A DNA stretch of 64,000 nt, from NCBI RefSeq assembly GCF_022179385.1, contig NZ_BPQS01000026.1, forward strand, positions 1-64,000, written 5' to 3'. This DNA is from Methylobacterium longum (GTDB lineage Bacteria > Pseudomonadota > Alphaproteobacteria > Rhizobiales > Beijerinckiaceae). Positions 31,006 to 40,278 of this stretch are shown here, piece after piece (within the stretch, counting starts at the first letter, position 1; the number at the start of each line of letters is the position of its first letter). The position numbers and the translations under genes are program-made. The notes beneath the pieces are model-generated. The model saw nothing but the letters and a program-made list of their open reading frames with translations. It did not search any database and was not told the origin of the DNA.

Positions 31006-33978
31006 ATGAGCAACGCCCCCGAACAGCACGGCGACAAGACCGAGAAGTCCGAGATCCGGGCCGACGGGCTGCAGGATGCAGGCGGTCCCGCGCAGGGCTC
31101 GAAGCCGGAGGCCGGCGGCTCCTACTCGCAAGGCGCGAAGGCGGGCGGCCAGGCGGCACCGGAGCCGTCGGGACTGCACGATCTGACGGAGCGGCCGACC
31201 GCACCCGCGACCATCGCGTTCGAGCTCGACGGACAGCAGGTCGAGGCCGGTCCCGGCGAGACGATCTGGGCCGTCGCCAAGCGCCTCGGCACCCACATCC
31301 CGCACCTCTGCCACAAGCCCGAGCCCGGCTACCGTCCGGACGGCAACTGCCGCGCCTGCATGGTCGAGATCGAGGGCGAGCGGGTGCTGGCCGCCTCGTG
31401 CAAGCGCACGCCGGGCGTGGGCATGAAGGTCAAGACTGCGACCGAGCGTGCCACCAAGGCCCGCGCCATGGTGCTCGAACTGCTCGTGGCCGACCAGCCC
31501 GAGCGCGAGACCTCGCACGACCCGACGTCGCACTTCTGGGTGCAGGCCGACTTCCTCGACGTCTCCGAGAGCCGCTTCCCTGCGGCCGAGCGCTGGACCG
31601 GCGACTTCACCCACCCGGCCATGAGCGTCAATCTCGACGCCTGCATCCAGTGCAACCTCTGTGTCCGCGCCTGCCGCGAGGTCCAGGTCAACGACGTCAT
31701 CGGCATGGCCTACCGCTCGGCTGGCACCAAGGTCGTGTTCGACTTCGACGACCCGATGGGCGGCTCGACCTGCGTGGCCTGCGGCGAGTGCGTCCAGGCC
31801 TGTCCGACCGGCGCGCTGATGCCGTCCGCCTATCTCGACGCCGAGCACAATACCCGGACGGTCTACCCCGACCGCGAGGTGACCTCGCTGTGCCCGTATT
31901 GCGGCGTCGGCTGCCAGGTTTCCTACAAGGTGAAGGACGAGAAGATCGTCTACGCCGAGGGCGTGAACGGGCCGGCCAACCATAACCGGCTCTGCGTGAA
32001 GGGCCGCTTCGGGTTCGACTACGTCCACCATCCCCACCGCCTGACGGCGCCGCTGATCCGCCTGGACAACGTCAAGAAGGACGCCAACGACCAGGTCGAC
32101 CCGGCCAACCCGTGGACGCACTTCCGCGAGGCGACCTGGGAGGAGGCGCTCGACCGCGCCGCCGGCGGCCTCAAGACGGTGCGCGACACGCATGGCCCCA
32201 AGGCGCTCGCCGGCTTCGGCTCCGCGAAAGGCTCGAACGAAGAGGCCTACCTCTTCCAGAAGCTGGTGCGGCTCGGCTTCGGCTCGAACAACGTCGACCA
32301 CTGCACGCGGCTGTGCCACGCCTCGTCGGTGGCCGCCCTCATGGAGGGGTTGAACTCGGGCGCCGTGTCGGCGCCGTTCTCGGCGGCGCTCGATGCCGAG
32401 GTTATCATCGTGATCGGCGCCAACCCGACTGTGAACCACCCGGTCGCAGCGACCTTCCTCAAGAACGCGGTGAAGCAGCGCGGCGCCAAGCTGATCGTCA
32501 TGGACCCGCGCCGGCAGGTGCTGTCGCGGCACGCCTACAAGCACCTCGCGTTCAAGCCCGGCTCGGACGTGGCGATGCTCAACGCGATGCTCAACGTGAT
32601 CATCGAGGAGCGGCTCTACGACGAGCAGTACATCGCCGGCTACACCGAGAACTTCGAGCTGCTGAAGGAGAAGATCGTCGAGTTCACGCCGGAGAAGATG
32701 GCTTCGGTCTGCGGCATCGACGCAGAGACCCTGCGCGAGGTCGCCCGGCTCTACGCCCGCGCCAAGTCCTCGATCATCTTCTGGGGCATGGGCATCAGCC
32801 AGCACGTCCACGGCACGGACAACTCGCGCTGCCTGATCGCTCTGGCCCTCGTCACGGGGCAGATCGGGCGCCCCGGCACCGGCCTGCATCCGCTGCGCGG
32901 CCAGAACAACGTCCAGGGCGCGTCCGACGCCGGACTGATCCCGATGGTCTACCCGGACTACCAGTCGGTCGAGAAGGCCGCGGTGCGGGAGATGTTCGAG
33001 GAGTTCTGGGGTCAGAAGCTCGATCCGCAGAGGGGCCTCACCGTCGTCGAGATCATGCGCGCGATCCACGCCGGTGAGATCAAGGGCATGTTCGTCGAGG
33101 GCGAGAACCCGGCGATGTCGGACCCGGACCTGAACCACGCCCGTCACGCCCTGGCGATGCTCGACCACCTCGTCGTACAGGACCTGTTCCTGACGGAAAC
33201 CGCCTTCCACGCCGACGTGGTGCTGCCGGCCTCCGCCTTCGCGGAGAAGGCCGGCACCTTCACCAACACCGACCGTCGCGTGCAGATCTCGCAGCCGGTG
33301 GTGTCGCCGCCAGGCGACGCGCGGCAGGATTGGTGGATCATCCAGGAACTGGGGAAGCGCCTCGGTCTGCCCTGGAACTACGGCGGCCCGGCCGACATCT
33401 TCCGCGAGATGGCCATGGTGATGCCGTCGTTCAACAACATCACCTGGGAGCGCCTGGAGCGCGAGGGCGCCGTGACCTACCCGGTCGACGCGCCGGACAA
33501 GCCCGGCAACGAGATCATCTTCTACGCCGGCTTCCCCACGGAGAGCGGGCGCGCGAAGATCGTCCCGGCCGCCGTGGTGCCCCCGGACGAGTTGCCGGAT
33601 GACGACTACCCGATGGTCCTATCGACCGGCCGCGTGCTGGAACACTGGCACACCGGCTCGATGACCCGGCGCGCCGGCGTCCTCGACGCGCTGGAGCCAG
33701 AGGCGGTCGCCTTCATGGCCCCGAAGGAGCTCTACCGGCTCGGGCTGGAGCCCGGCGATACGATGAAGCTGGAGACGCGCCGCGGCGCCGTCCACCTGAA
33801 GGTGCGCTCCGACCGCGACGTGCCGGTCGGCATGATCTTCATGCCGTTCTGCTACGCCGAGGCTGCGGCCAACCTGCTGACGAACCCGGCGCTCGATCCC
33901 ATGGGCAAGATCCCCGAGTTCAAGTTCTGCGCGGCCCGGGCCACCGCCGTCCACGCGACGCCCATGGCCGCCGAGTAG
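31006..33978 (+). CDS. fdhA: NAD-dependent formate dehydrogenase, alpha subunit (W/Mo-bis-MGD)
   Basis: The 990-residue catalytic subunit starts at ATG 31006 after AGGAG. A hydrophilic N-terminal extension precedes a 2Fe-2S domain (HIPHLCHKPEPGYRPDGNCR), then ferredoxin-type clusters (CIQCNLCVRACREVQ and CVACGECVQACPTG). The oxidoreductase domain holds a 4Fe-4S cluster (C296, C299, C303, C330). Cys437-His438 in CTRLCHASS fit the metal-ligating Cys and the catalytic His of this family. It oxidises formate to CO2 in the last step of C1 oxidation. Tungsten rather than molybdenum is inferred from the tungstate transporter downstream, not from the protein. Confidence 0.95.
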   Translation: MSNAPEQHGDKTEKSEIRADGLQDAGGPAQGSKPEAGGSYSQGAKAGGQAAPEPSGLHDLTERPTAPATIAFELDGQQVEAGPGETIWAVAKRLGTHIPHLCHKPEPGYRPDGNCRACMVEIEGERVLAASCKRTPGVGMKVKTATERATKARAMVLELLVADQPERETSHDPTSHFWVQADFLDVSESRFPAAERWTGDFTHPAMSVNLDACIQCNLCVRACREVQVNDVIGMAYRSAGTKVVFDFDDPMGGSTCVACGECVQACPTGALMPSAYLDAEHNTRTVYPDREVTSLCPYCGVGCQVSYKVKDEKIVYAEGVNGPANHNRLCVKGRFGFDYVHHPHRLTAPLIRLDNVKKDANDQVDPANPWTHFREATWEEALDRAAGGLKTVRDTHGPKALAGFGSAKGSNEEAYLFQKLVRLGFGSNNVDHCTRLCHASSVAALMEGLNSGAVSAPFSAALDAEVIIVIGANPTVNHPVAATFLKNAVKQRGAKLIVMDPRRQVLSRHAYKHLAFKPGSDVAMLNAMLNVIIEERLYDEQYIAGYTENFELLKEKIVEFTPEKMASVCGIDAETLREVARLYARAKSSIIFWGMGISQHVHGTDNSRCLIALALVTGQIGRPGTGLHPLRGQNNVQGASDAGLIPMVYPDYQSVEKAAVREMFEEFWGQKLDPQRGLTVVEIMRAIHAGEIKGMFVEGENPAMSDPDLNHARHALAMLDHLVVQDLFLTETAFHADVVLPASAFAEKAGTFTNTDRRVQISQPVVSPPGDARQDWWIIQELGKRLGLPWNYGGPADIFREMAMVMPSFNNITWERLEREGAVTYPVDAPDKPGNEIIFYAGFPTESGRAKIVPAAVVPPDELPDDDYPMVLSTGRVLEHWHTGSMTRRAGVLDALEPEAVAFMAPKELYRLGLEPGDTMKLETRRGAVHLKVRSDRDVPVGMIFMPFCYAEAAANLLTNPALDPMGKIPEFKFCAARATAVHATPMAAE

Positions 33979-34163
33979 GCGGTGGACCTCCGGCGGCGCG
34001 CTCAGGCGTGCCGCCGGGCCTTGACGGTGGACATCAGGATGATCCGGCGGGCAGCGCCGGATGCGGCAGGCTCGCCGGCACCGAGCTGAGGACTACCGGG
34101 CCGAGGCACGGCCTCAAGAATCGGCTCCCGATCGATGCGCTCCTCCGAGCGCCGTCCTCGATT

Positions 34164-34640
34164 CTAGGAATCGGGCTTCATCAGCGAAGCGAGAAGGTCG
34201 AGTTCACCCGCCACGGCCTCCGAGGCGAGCCGCTCCATGCGCAGGTAACTCTCGAGGATGGCGGTGCCCGTGTTCGTGAGGGTCGCGCCGCCACCGCTGC
34301 GTCCGCCCTTGCTTGCGGAGACGAGCGGCTCCTGGAACGCCTTATTCAGCGTATCGATGAGGTACCAAGCTCGCTTGTAGCTCATGCCCATCCGGCGCCC
34401 TGCGGCGGCGATGGAGCCGGTGTCGCGGATGCCGCTCAGAAGGGCGACCTTGCCCGGTCCCAGCAAGGTGTCCGAGCCGAGCTCGATCCTCAGACTGATG
34501 CTCGTGTCCTCGCCCAATGCCCACCGCCTCGATGGAGACCCCAGCGCCTCGCAGGCGTCCCTACGCGAAACGGCATCGTCGAGCATCCCGGCGAGCGACA
34601 GGATTCCCCGTTTCGTTCCACCGAGGCAGGTCCCGCGCAT
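34164..34640 (-). CDS. ModE-type winged-helix regulator without metal-binding domains
   Basis: Residues about 50-135 of this 158-residue protein match the ModE/LysR-like N-terminal DNA-binding domain: LRIELGSDTLLGPGKVALLS, GSIAAAGRRMGMSYKRAWYL, and SKGGRSGGGATLTNTG. The chain then ends, so the C-terminal molybdate-binding MOP domains of classical ModE are missing. It may act like the short ModE-type regulators of tungstate genes. The true start is uncertain: ATG 34640, ATG 34586 or a TTG near the conserved domain are all possible. It is the obvious candidate to bind the two ModE-like boxes in this region. Confidence 0.8.
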   Translation of the reverse strand: MRGTCLGGTKRGILSLAGMLDDAVSRRDACEALGSPSRRWALGEDTSISLRIELGSDTLLGPGKVALLSGIRDTGSIAAAGRRMGMSYKRAWYLIDTLNKAFQEPLVSASKGGRSGGGATLTNTGTAILESYLRMERLASEAVAGELDLLASLMKPDS

Positions 34641-34729
34641 CGCGGGCCGGCGGATGCGGGCTCATGCGATCTTGACCGGGCTGGTCGGGGTCACGCCGGC
34701 CGCGACGAGGCCGGCGAGCCCTGCGCTCG

Positions 34730-36718
34730 TCACGAGGGTTTCGCGGCGGGCGAGAAGCCGAGATCGCGCAGCGCTGCGGCCGTCTCGGGCTCGCCCAGCA
34801 GGCTCAGGAATGCCGCGAGCGCTGGCATCCCCTTCGCGCGCTCGCGATACATTAGGTCGTAATCCTCTTCCGTCAACGGATGGAAGCCGAGCCCATAGGC
34901 ATCCGCGACGCTTGCTATGGCCACGCCCCAGTCCGCCCTGCCTTGCGAAACCGCCGCGGCGACGGCGTTGTGCGAACGCGGCTGGTTCCAGAACCCCGCC
35001 GGCCTTGCACCGTTCAGCAGCCCGTCAACGAGCAGACGCGTGCCCGATCCGGCGTTGCGGTTGACCATGACGGCGTCGGGGTCGGACAGCGCGGCGGTGA
35101 CCGCGTCGGCGGCCTCCCGACCTTCGAACCGGGCGTCGCCGCGGCGAAACACGACGCCCTGGAGGCGGCGCCAACCGGGCGCGAGGGACATCCCCTCGGC
35201 GAGGAACGGGGCGTTGTACCGGCCCGTCTCGGAATCGAAGAGGTGCATGGCGGCGACATCGCATTCGCCGCGTCGCAGGGCGGCGAGGCCGCCGGCCGAC
35301 CCGACCCAGATGGTGCGGGCGCGGTAGCCCCGCTCGGCGAGCAGGCCGACCACCCGGTCCAGACCGATGCAATGGCTGCCGACGACCGTCAGGTCGGGCG
35401 CCCGAACGCCGGCGCCCAGGCGAACCACGGCGACGTCCTCGCCGGCCTCGACGCCGGCGCGCGCGGCTGGAACCGCGAAGAATCCGTCCGCCTGCGAGAA
35501 GGCGGTGACCGAACCCGAGCCCTTCGGCAGCGGCAGGGCGATCGTCCCCTCGGGACCGAGGGCGAGCGAGGTCATCACGAACTCGGTGCGGCCAAGCTCG
35601 GAGGGCACCCGTTGGGAGACGCGCGCCGCAATCGTTTCGTCCTCCCGCGGCGGCAGCCCGGCAAGCGCCCGGACGAACGGAACGACGAAGTCGTGGAAGG
35701 TGAACATCGCGGAGGTGGGGAACCCCGGCAGGACGATGATCGGCTTTCCCTGAGCCACCGCCACGCAGAGTGGCTTCCCGGGCTTCAGGGCCACGCCGTG
35801 GAACAGGATTCCCGGCTCGCCGAGGCGGGGCAGCACACGGTGCGAGACGTCGCCGGCCCCTTTTGACGTGCCTCCCGAGAGCACGACGAGGTCGCTGTCC
35901 CGAAGGGCGGATCGGAGGGCTGCCTCGAGGAGGGCCGCATCGTCGCGCACGATCCCGAGCCGAAGCGGTTCCCCGCCATTCTCGGTCACCGCGGCCGCGA
36001 TGATCGCGCCGTTCGAGTCGTAGATCGCGCCTTCGGGCAGGGGCTCGCCCGGTGCGACCAGCTCGTCCCCCGTGGACAGGACCGCGACGCGCGGACGTCG
36101 CGTCACGTCGACGGCCGCCAGGCCGCACGCCGCCACCATGCCGATTTCGCGGGCGGTGATCCGCGTTCCCTTGCGCAGCACCGTCTCGCCGCGTGCCATG
36201 TCAGCCCCGGCATATCCCACGAACTGCGCCGGCCGAACCGCGGTCAGAACGTCGACGGCGAGGCTCCCGGCGTCGAACTCCGAGTGCTCGACCATCATCA
36301 CGGCGTCGGCGCCCCGAGGGATCATGCCGCCGGTGGAGATCGGCGTCGCCGTTCCCGGCCGGACGACGACGGTCGGCGCGACGCCGCAAGCAAGGATCTC
36401 GCGGTTCAGCGTGAGACGCCGCGGGCTCGCCGGCCCGGCTCCTTCCGTGTCGGTGGCGCGCAGGGCGAACCCGTCCACCAGGGAACGGTCGAAGGGTGGA
36501 ACGTCCCTTGGGGACGCGACGTCGCGGGCGAGCACGCGCCCGAGCGCGTCTTCCAACGGCACGGTCTCGGAAGGCAGGAGCGTGTGCGGGACCGCCGCCC
36601 GGAACCTTGCGAGCGCGTCGTCCCGACTCATCACCGTGAGAAACTGCTCCTGGCTTGAGGCCGCGGCGATACGCTCGGCGAAATGCGCCGCCTCGTCCCG
36701 GTCCGCGTCGGCGCTCAC
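34730..36718 (-). CDS. MoeA fused to a periplasmic-binding-type (PBP) domain
   Basis: The 662-residue protein has an N-terminal MoeA part (VPPFDRSLVDGFALRATDT, PRVAVLSTGDELVAPGEPL, VVLSGGTSKGAGDVSHRVLP, IIVLPGFPTSAMFTFHDF) of about 430 residues. A C-terminal PBP-like domain of about 220 residues follows (DLTVVGSHCIGLDRVVGLLA, then VMVNRNAGSGTRLLVDGLL). MoeA-PBP fusions occur near Mo/W genes; the PBP part resembles the ModE-associated LysR-substrate/PBP fold and may sense oxyanions. The start GTG 36718 overlaps the upstream gene's stop (GTGA), which implies translational coupling. No signal peptide is present, so the PBP domain is cytoplasmic. Confidence 0.88.
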   Translation of the reverse strand: MSADADRDEAAHFAERIAAASSQEQFLTVMSRDDALARFRAAVPHTLLPSETVPLEDALGRVLARDVASPRDVPPFDRSLVDGFALRATDTEGAGPASPRRLTLNREILACGVAPTVVVRPGTATPISTGGMIPRGADAVMMVEHSEFDAGSLAVDVLTAVRPAQFVGYAGADMARGETVLRKGTRITAREIGMVAACGLAAVDVTRRPRVAVLSTGDELVAPGEPLPEGAIYDSNGAIIAAAVTENGGEPLRLGIVRDDAALLEAALRSALRDSDLVVLSGGTSKGAGDVSHRVLPRLGEPGILFHGVALKPGKPLCVAVAQGKPIIVLPGFPTSAMFTFHDFVVPFVRALAGLPPREDETIAARVSQRVPSELGRTEFVMTSLALGPEGTIALPLPKGSGSVTAFSQADGFFAVPAARAGVEAGEDVAVVRLGAGVRAPDLTVVGSHCIGLDRVVGLLAERGYRARTIWVGSAGGLAALRRGECDVAAMHLFDSETGRYNAPFLAEGMSLAPGWRRLQGVVFRRGDARFEGREAADAVTAALSDPDAVMVNRNAGSGTRLLVDGLLNGARPAGFWNQPRSHNAVAAAVSQGRADWGVAIASVADAYGLGFHPLTEEDYDLMYRERAKGMPALAAFLSLLGEPETAAALRDLGFSPAAKPS

Positions 36719-37806
36719 AGGGGCCAAACCTTCACCTCCTCGCCTGCCCGGAAGCCTTCGCTTTCCGGCTCGACCACGATGATGCCGTCCGCCTGTACCA
36801 ACCGACGGAGCGGAAGGCCGGCTCCGCCGAGTGGCTCGACGCCATCCGACACGCTTCGGACGAAGACGACCTCGGATAACCCGATCGCCGAGACGATCTT
36901 CCGTACGAGGACATGCCGCCGGAGCGGGCGGTCCGGCGCGCCGGTGAGCCTCGCAATGAGAGGACGGCCGAGTGCCAGGAACCCGGCCAGCGCCGCCTCG
37001 GGACGTCCGGGTACCAGAAGAACCGGCCTGCCGGCTGCGGAGCCGACGGCGGTGGTTTCGCCGGGCCGCATGGCGATGCCGTGCGCGCGGACGTCTCCGG
37101 CGAGGGCGAGGGCCGCCGCGCTGTGGTCCGAGCGTCCGAACCCGCTTCCCCCGACCACCAGCACCGCGTCCGCCGTGCCGCCCCGGATGGCCTCGCCGAT
37201 GTCCCGGACGCCCTGGGCGCGAACGGCTTCCGTGGCCCCACCGGCCCGGGCGATCAGACGCCCGAGCAGGGGCGACACGGTATCGAGGTGGGACGCCCCC
37301 GCGGTGACGACGCGCAGGAGGGGTTGACGGATGTCTACCGCCTTCAGGCCGATCGCTTCCAAGACGAGCAGGTGAAGCGGCTCGATCTGGGTGCCCGCCT
37401 CGATCAACCTCTCTTTGCCAGCGACGTCGTCGCCCGCCCCGCACACGCCTTCCCGCGTGGCGGTGTCCGCGACGACCATGCCGTCCGCAAATCCCTCCGG
37501 GGGTAGAACCGCATCGGTGCCGGGAGGCATCGGCTGTCCCGCCTCGACCCATGGTGGTGGCCGCGCCAGGAAGATCGGCGCGTAGGCCGACGCGCCTCCC
37601 ACCGAAGCGGCCTCGACCGCGAAGCCGTCTCGCATGGCCGTCATGCTCATCGGCACGGCGGAGGGCGCGACGATCGCGCCTGCCGCGATGCGTCCGAGCG
37701 CCGCTGCGAGCGCAACGGTCGCGGGGGCGACGGGCGCAGCCTCATCGCTCAGCAGGTTCGCCGCCTCCCGAAGCGGGATCAGCGCCGAGGACGCATTTCG
37801 GATCAT
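36715..37806 (-). CDS. MoeA-like molybdopterin-binding protein
   Basis: The 363-residue protein is a diverged MoeA relative. It has ALGRIAAGAIVAPSAVPMSM and TAMRDGFAV in place of the usual SAVDGYA region, the MoCF-like part LLRVVTAGASHLDTVSPLLG, and VLVVGGSGFGRSDHSAAALA. The usual SGGxS motif is altered to GGSGFGRSDH, so normal insertase activity is uncertain. It is the upstream partner of the MoeA-PBP gene, with overlapping stop and start. Such pairs are found beside tungstate or molybdate systems. ATG 37806 is used; a TTG 12 codons upstream is possible. Confidence 0.8.
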   Translation of the reverse strand: MIRNASSALIPLREAANLLSDEAAPVAPATVALAAALGRIAAGAIVAPSAVPMSMTAMRDGFAVEAASVGGASAYAPIFLARPPPWVEAGQPMPPGTDAVLPPEGFADGMVVADTATREGVCGAGDDVAGKERLIEAGTQIEPLHLLVLEAIGLKAVDIRQPLLRVVTAGASHLDTVSPLLGRLIARAGGATEAVRAQGVRDIGEAIRGGTADAVLVVGGSGFGRSDHSAAALALAGDVRAHGIAMRPGETTAVGSAAGRPVLLVPGRPEAALAGFLALGRPLIARLTGAPDRPLRRHVLVRKIVSAIGLSEVVFVRSVSDGVEPLGGAGLPLRRLVQADGIIVVEPESEGFRAGEEVKVWPL

Positions 37807-38139
37807 CGTGGCGGCGATGCGCCATCCGGGTTCGATGATCAAGGGTCGGCACCGTGAACCCCTATTATCCCCCGTTTCACGACATCGAAGACTGGATCTC
37901 CCAAGCCTGCTCCCGCGCTCCACGAACACGAGGGCGGCAGCCACCGCCTTTGAACGCTCCGGCTCGCGCTCCGTCCGCTCGGGGTAGCGGTCGACCAGCT
38001 TATTCGTCCACGGGCCCGCAAGTGATCCGCCACGGTTGCCCCACCATGTCGGTGAGTGGGTGGCATCCTCGGCCGATGCTGTGTGAACCACACGCGCCCA
38101 CTCCGGGCGTAGGTCGGATTCCCAGGTTCGTGAACTGTT
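37807..38139. other. 330 bases without a recognisable gene
   Basis: No motif is seen between the start of the MoeA-like gene and the moeA pseudogene on the other strand. It presumably holds the minus-strand promoter for the MoeA-like/MoeA-PBP pair, but no ModE-like box is visible. Confidence 0.5.
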
Positions 38140-38775
38140 TTCAAGCTGCGACCCTGCAGGACACGGATGCCCTCATCGACGGCCTGACCTGCTCGGTCGA
38201 GCCGACCGCCGCGGCTGCCGTCGCGCGCCCGATCCGGTACAACCTTGCCGCCCTGAAGGCCCGGCTGGACGCGGCCGGCATCGGCCATGACCGGGGTCTG
38301 ACCTCCGACGGCATCTCGATGGGAGAACAGGACCGCGTGACGGCGGCAGTCGAGGCGCTGGGACGGCTGGCCCTCCGGCGACTCGCGATCAGGCCGGGGC
38401 GGCGGATCGCCCTCGGGCAGGTCGTGGACAAGCTGCTCAGCAGGCTGCCGGGCAACCCGGTCGCGGTTCACGTCGCGCTGCTCTTCGTGATGCGGCCGCT
38501 CCTCGCCCGGCCCGGCGGCCTGACCGAGACCCCAGCATCTTGGCCCGTACGCCGCGTTCGAGTACCGGAAGTAGCCGGATCGGCGAGATCACGTGCCGGT
38601 CAGCCGCGAGCGCGGCACCGACGCCGTCCCCGTGGCGAGCAAGCTCCCGCGCGAAGGGGCAGGTGTGCGCACATCCCTGACGGAGAGCGATGGCCTCGTC
38701 GAACCTCCCGACGACACGACAACGGTCGCCCCGGGCGATATGCTCACCGACTCTCCGCACGCGCTTCTCTGGTAG
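38140..38775 (+). pseudogene. moeA pseudogene, N-truncated and frameshifted
   Basis: The plus strand carries ALKARLDAAGIGHDRGLTSD, GISMGEQDRVTAAVEALGRL and LLSRLPGNPVAVHVALLFVM, colinear with the middle of MoeA. The frame then changes, and the C-terminal part (VRTSLTESDGLVEPPDDTTT, ending SPHALLW) matches the MoeA end near 26.8 kb (SSLTETDGLVELEDS... HEALW). The first half is missing and SGGVSTGDED has become SDGISMGEQD. It is therefore a relic of a fourth moeA copy. Confidence 0.8.
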
Positions 38776-38875
38776 GTATGACAGGTCCATTCGGCCGAAC
38801 CTGCGTTTCGAGGTCGGATTCATCGGCTGATCTCGCCATCCGCCCCGTCCCATTCCCGAGGACCAGCCCGGGCGC

Positions 38876-39571
38876 ATGATGCAGACGCTCCAGGAAATCC
38901 TATCCCGCCTGTTCAGCCTGGATCGTGACGTGCTGGCGATCGCGTGGCTGTCGTTGCGTGTCAGCCTCACTGCCGTCGGCATCGGCCTCGTGCTCGGCAT
39001 ACCCCTCGGTGCGTTCCTGGCTGTCGCCCGCTTTCCCGGACGCGGGGCCGCGGTCGGCTTACTCAACGCCTTCATGGGGCTGCCGCCGGTGCTCGTCGGC
39101 CTCGTGCTGTACCTCGTTCTCTCCCGCTCCGGTCCGCTCGGACCGCTCGGCCTGCTGTTCACCCCCGGCGCGATGATCGCCGCACAGGCGACGCTCGCAA
39201 CGCCGCTCGTCGCCGCCCTGACGCAGCAGGTCGTCGCCGACGCCCGGGTGCATCTCGGGGAGCAGTTGCGCTCCCTCGGGCTCTCCGCACCGCGTCAGGC
39301 CGGGGCGATGATCTACGACGTACGCTTCTCCCTGGTGACGGCGGCGCTCGCCGCGTTCGGCCGGGCGATCTCTGAGATCGGGGCGGTCCTCGTCGTCGGC
39401 GGGAACATCGACGGGTATACCCGCACGATGACGACGGCGATCTCACTGGAGACCCAGAAGGGCGATCTCAGCCTCGCCCTGGCGCTCGGCCTCGTGCTGA
39501 TCGGCCTCGTTCTGGTGGTGAACGTGGCCGTGGCCGTGCTCCGCCGGCACGCTGCGCGAGTGTATGGATGA
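38876..39571 (+). CDS. tupB: Tungstate ABC transporter permease
   Basis: The 231-residue inner-membrane protein has five to six hydrophobic helices and the ABC permease loop region (EQLRSLGLSAPRQAGAMIYD, preceding a helix with FGRAISEIGAVLVVGGNIDG). Length and motif match TupB permeases. Its stop overlaps the ATG of tupC by four bases (ATGA). The cognate binding protein, two genes on, is of the TupA type, which makes tungstate the likely substrate. Uptake would supply the formate dehydrogenase encoded upstream. Confidence 0.9.
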   Translation: MMQTLQEILSRLFSLDRDVLAIAWLSLRVSLTAVGIGLVLGIPLGAFLAVARFPGRGAAVGLLNAFMGLPPVLVGLVLYLVLSRSGPLGPLGLLFTPGAMIAAQATLATPLVAALTQQVVADARVHLGEQLRSLGLSAPRQAGAMIYDVRFSLVTAALAAFGRAISEIGAVLVVGGNIDGYTRTMTTAISLETQKGDLSLALALGLVLIGLVLVVNVAVAVLRRHAARVYG

Positions 39572-40278
39572 GCGCGACGCCGGCCATCCGCCTCCAGGAC
39601 GTGACTCTGTCCCTCGACGGGCGAACGGTGCTCGACCATCTCCACCTGGAGATCGCTTCGGGCAGCGTCACGGCCGTCATCGGCCCGAATGGAGCGGGCA
39701 AGAGCGTCACCCTCAGGGTCATCGACGGGCTCCTGCAGCCCGACGGCGGAACGGTACAGGTCGGCCCGCACCGGCGGGCCTTCGTGTTTCAGCGGCCGGC
39801 GCTGATCCGCGCAACCGCGGCCGCGAACATCGCCCTGGCTCTCGGAGGCCTGCCTCGTCCCGCGCGCGCCGCACGGGTGGAGGAAGCGCTCGCCCGCGTC
39901 CGCCTGTCGGAGCGCGGGCGCGATGCCGCGACGCGGTTCTCCGGCGGCGAGCAGCAGCGGCTGGCGCTGGCCCGCGCCTGGGCGGTCGGACCGGACCTGC
40001 TGCTCCTCGACGAGCCGACCGCGAACCTCGACCCAGCCTCGACCGAGATCGTTGAGGGATTGGTGTCCGCGATGGCACGGGCGGGCACAACGGTGGTGCT
40101 CGTCTCACACAATCTCGGGCAGGTGGCACGCCTCGCCGACACGGTGATCGTGCTGGCCTCCGGCCGCGCCGTCGAGCATGGTCCAGCCCGCCAGATCCTG
40201 TTCTCGCCCCGCACGTCCGAGTCGCGGGCCTATCTCGCTGGGGAGTTGCCGTGGACCCCTTTCGTCGCCGCCTCCTGA
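39568..40278 (+). CDS. tupC: Tungstate ABC transporter ATP-binding protein
   Basis: The 236-residue ATPase has Walker A GPNGAGKS, a Q-loop FVFQRPALI, the signature FSGGEQQRLALARA, Walker B LLLLDEPTANLD and the H-loop VLVSHN. It powers the TupB permease. The start ATG overlaps the tupB stop, and the last 28 bases overlap the tupA start, so the three genes are tightly coupled in order tupB-tupC-tupA. Confidence 0.92.
   Translation: MSATPAIRLQDVTLSLDGRTVLDHLHLEIASGSVTAVIGPNGAGKSVTLRVIDGLLQPDGGTVQVGPHRRAFVFQRPALIRATAAANIALALGGLPRPARAARVEEALARVRLSERGRDAATRFSGGEQQRLALARAWAVGPDLLLLDEPTANLDPASTEIVEGLVSAMARAGTTVVLVSHNLGQVARLADTVIVLASGRAVEHGPARQILFSPRTSESRAYLAGELPWTPFVAAS

Noticed and set aside
34008..34862. 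Plus-strand 284-codon frame across the ModE-like gene
   Set aside because: The minus-strand frame holds clear ModE domain motifs; the plus frame has none.
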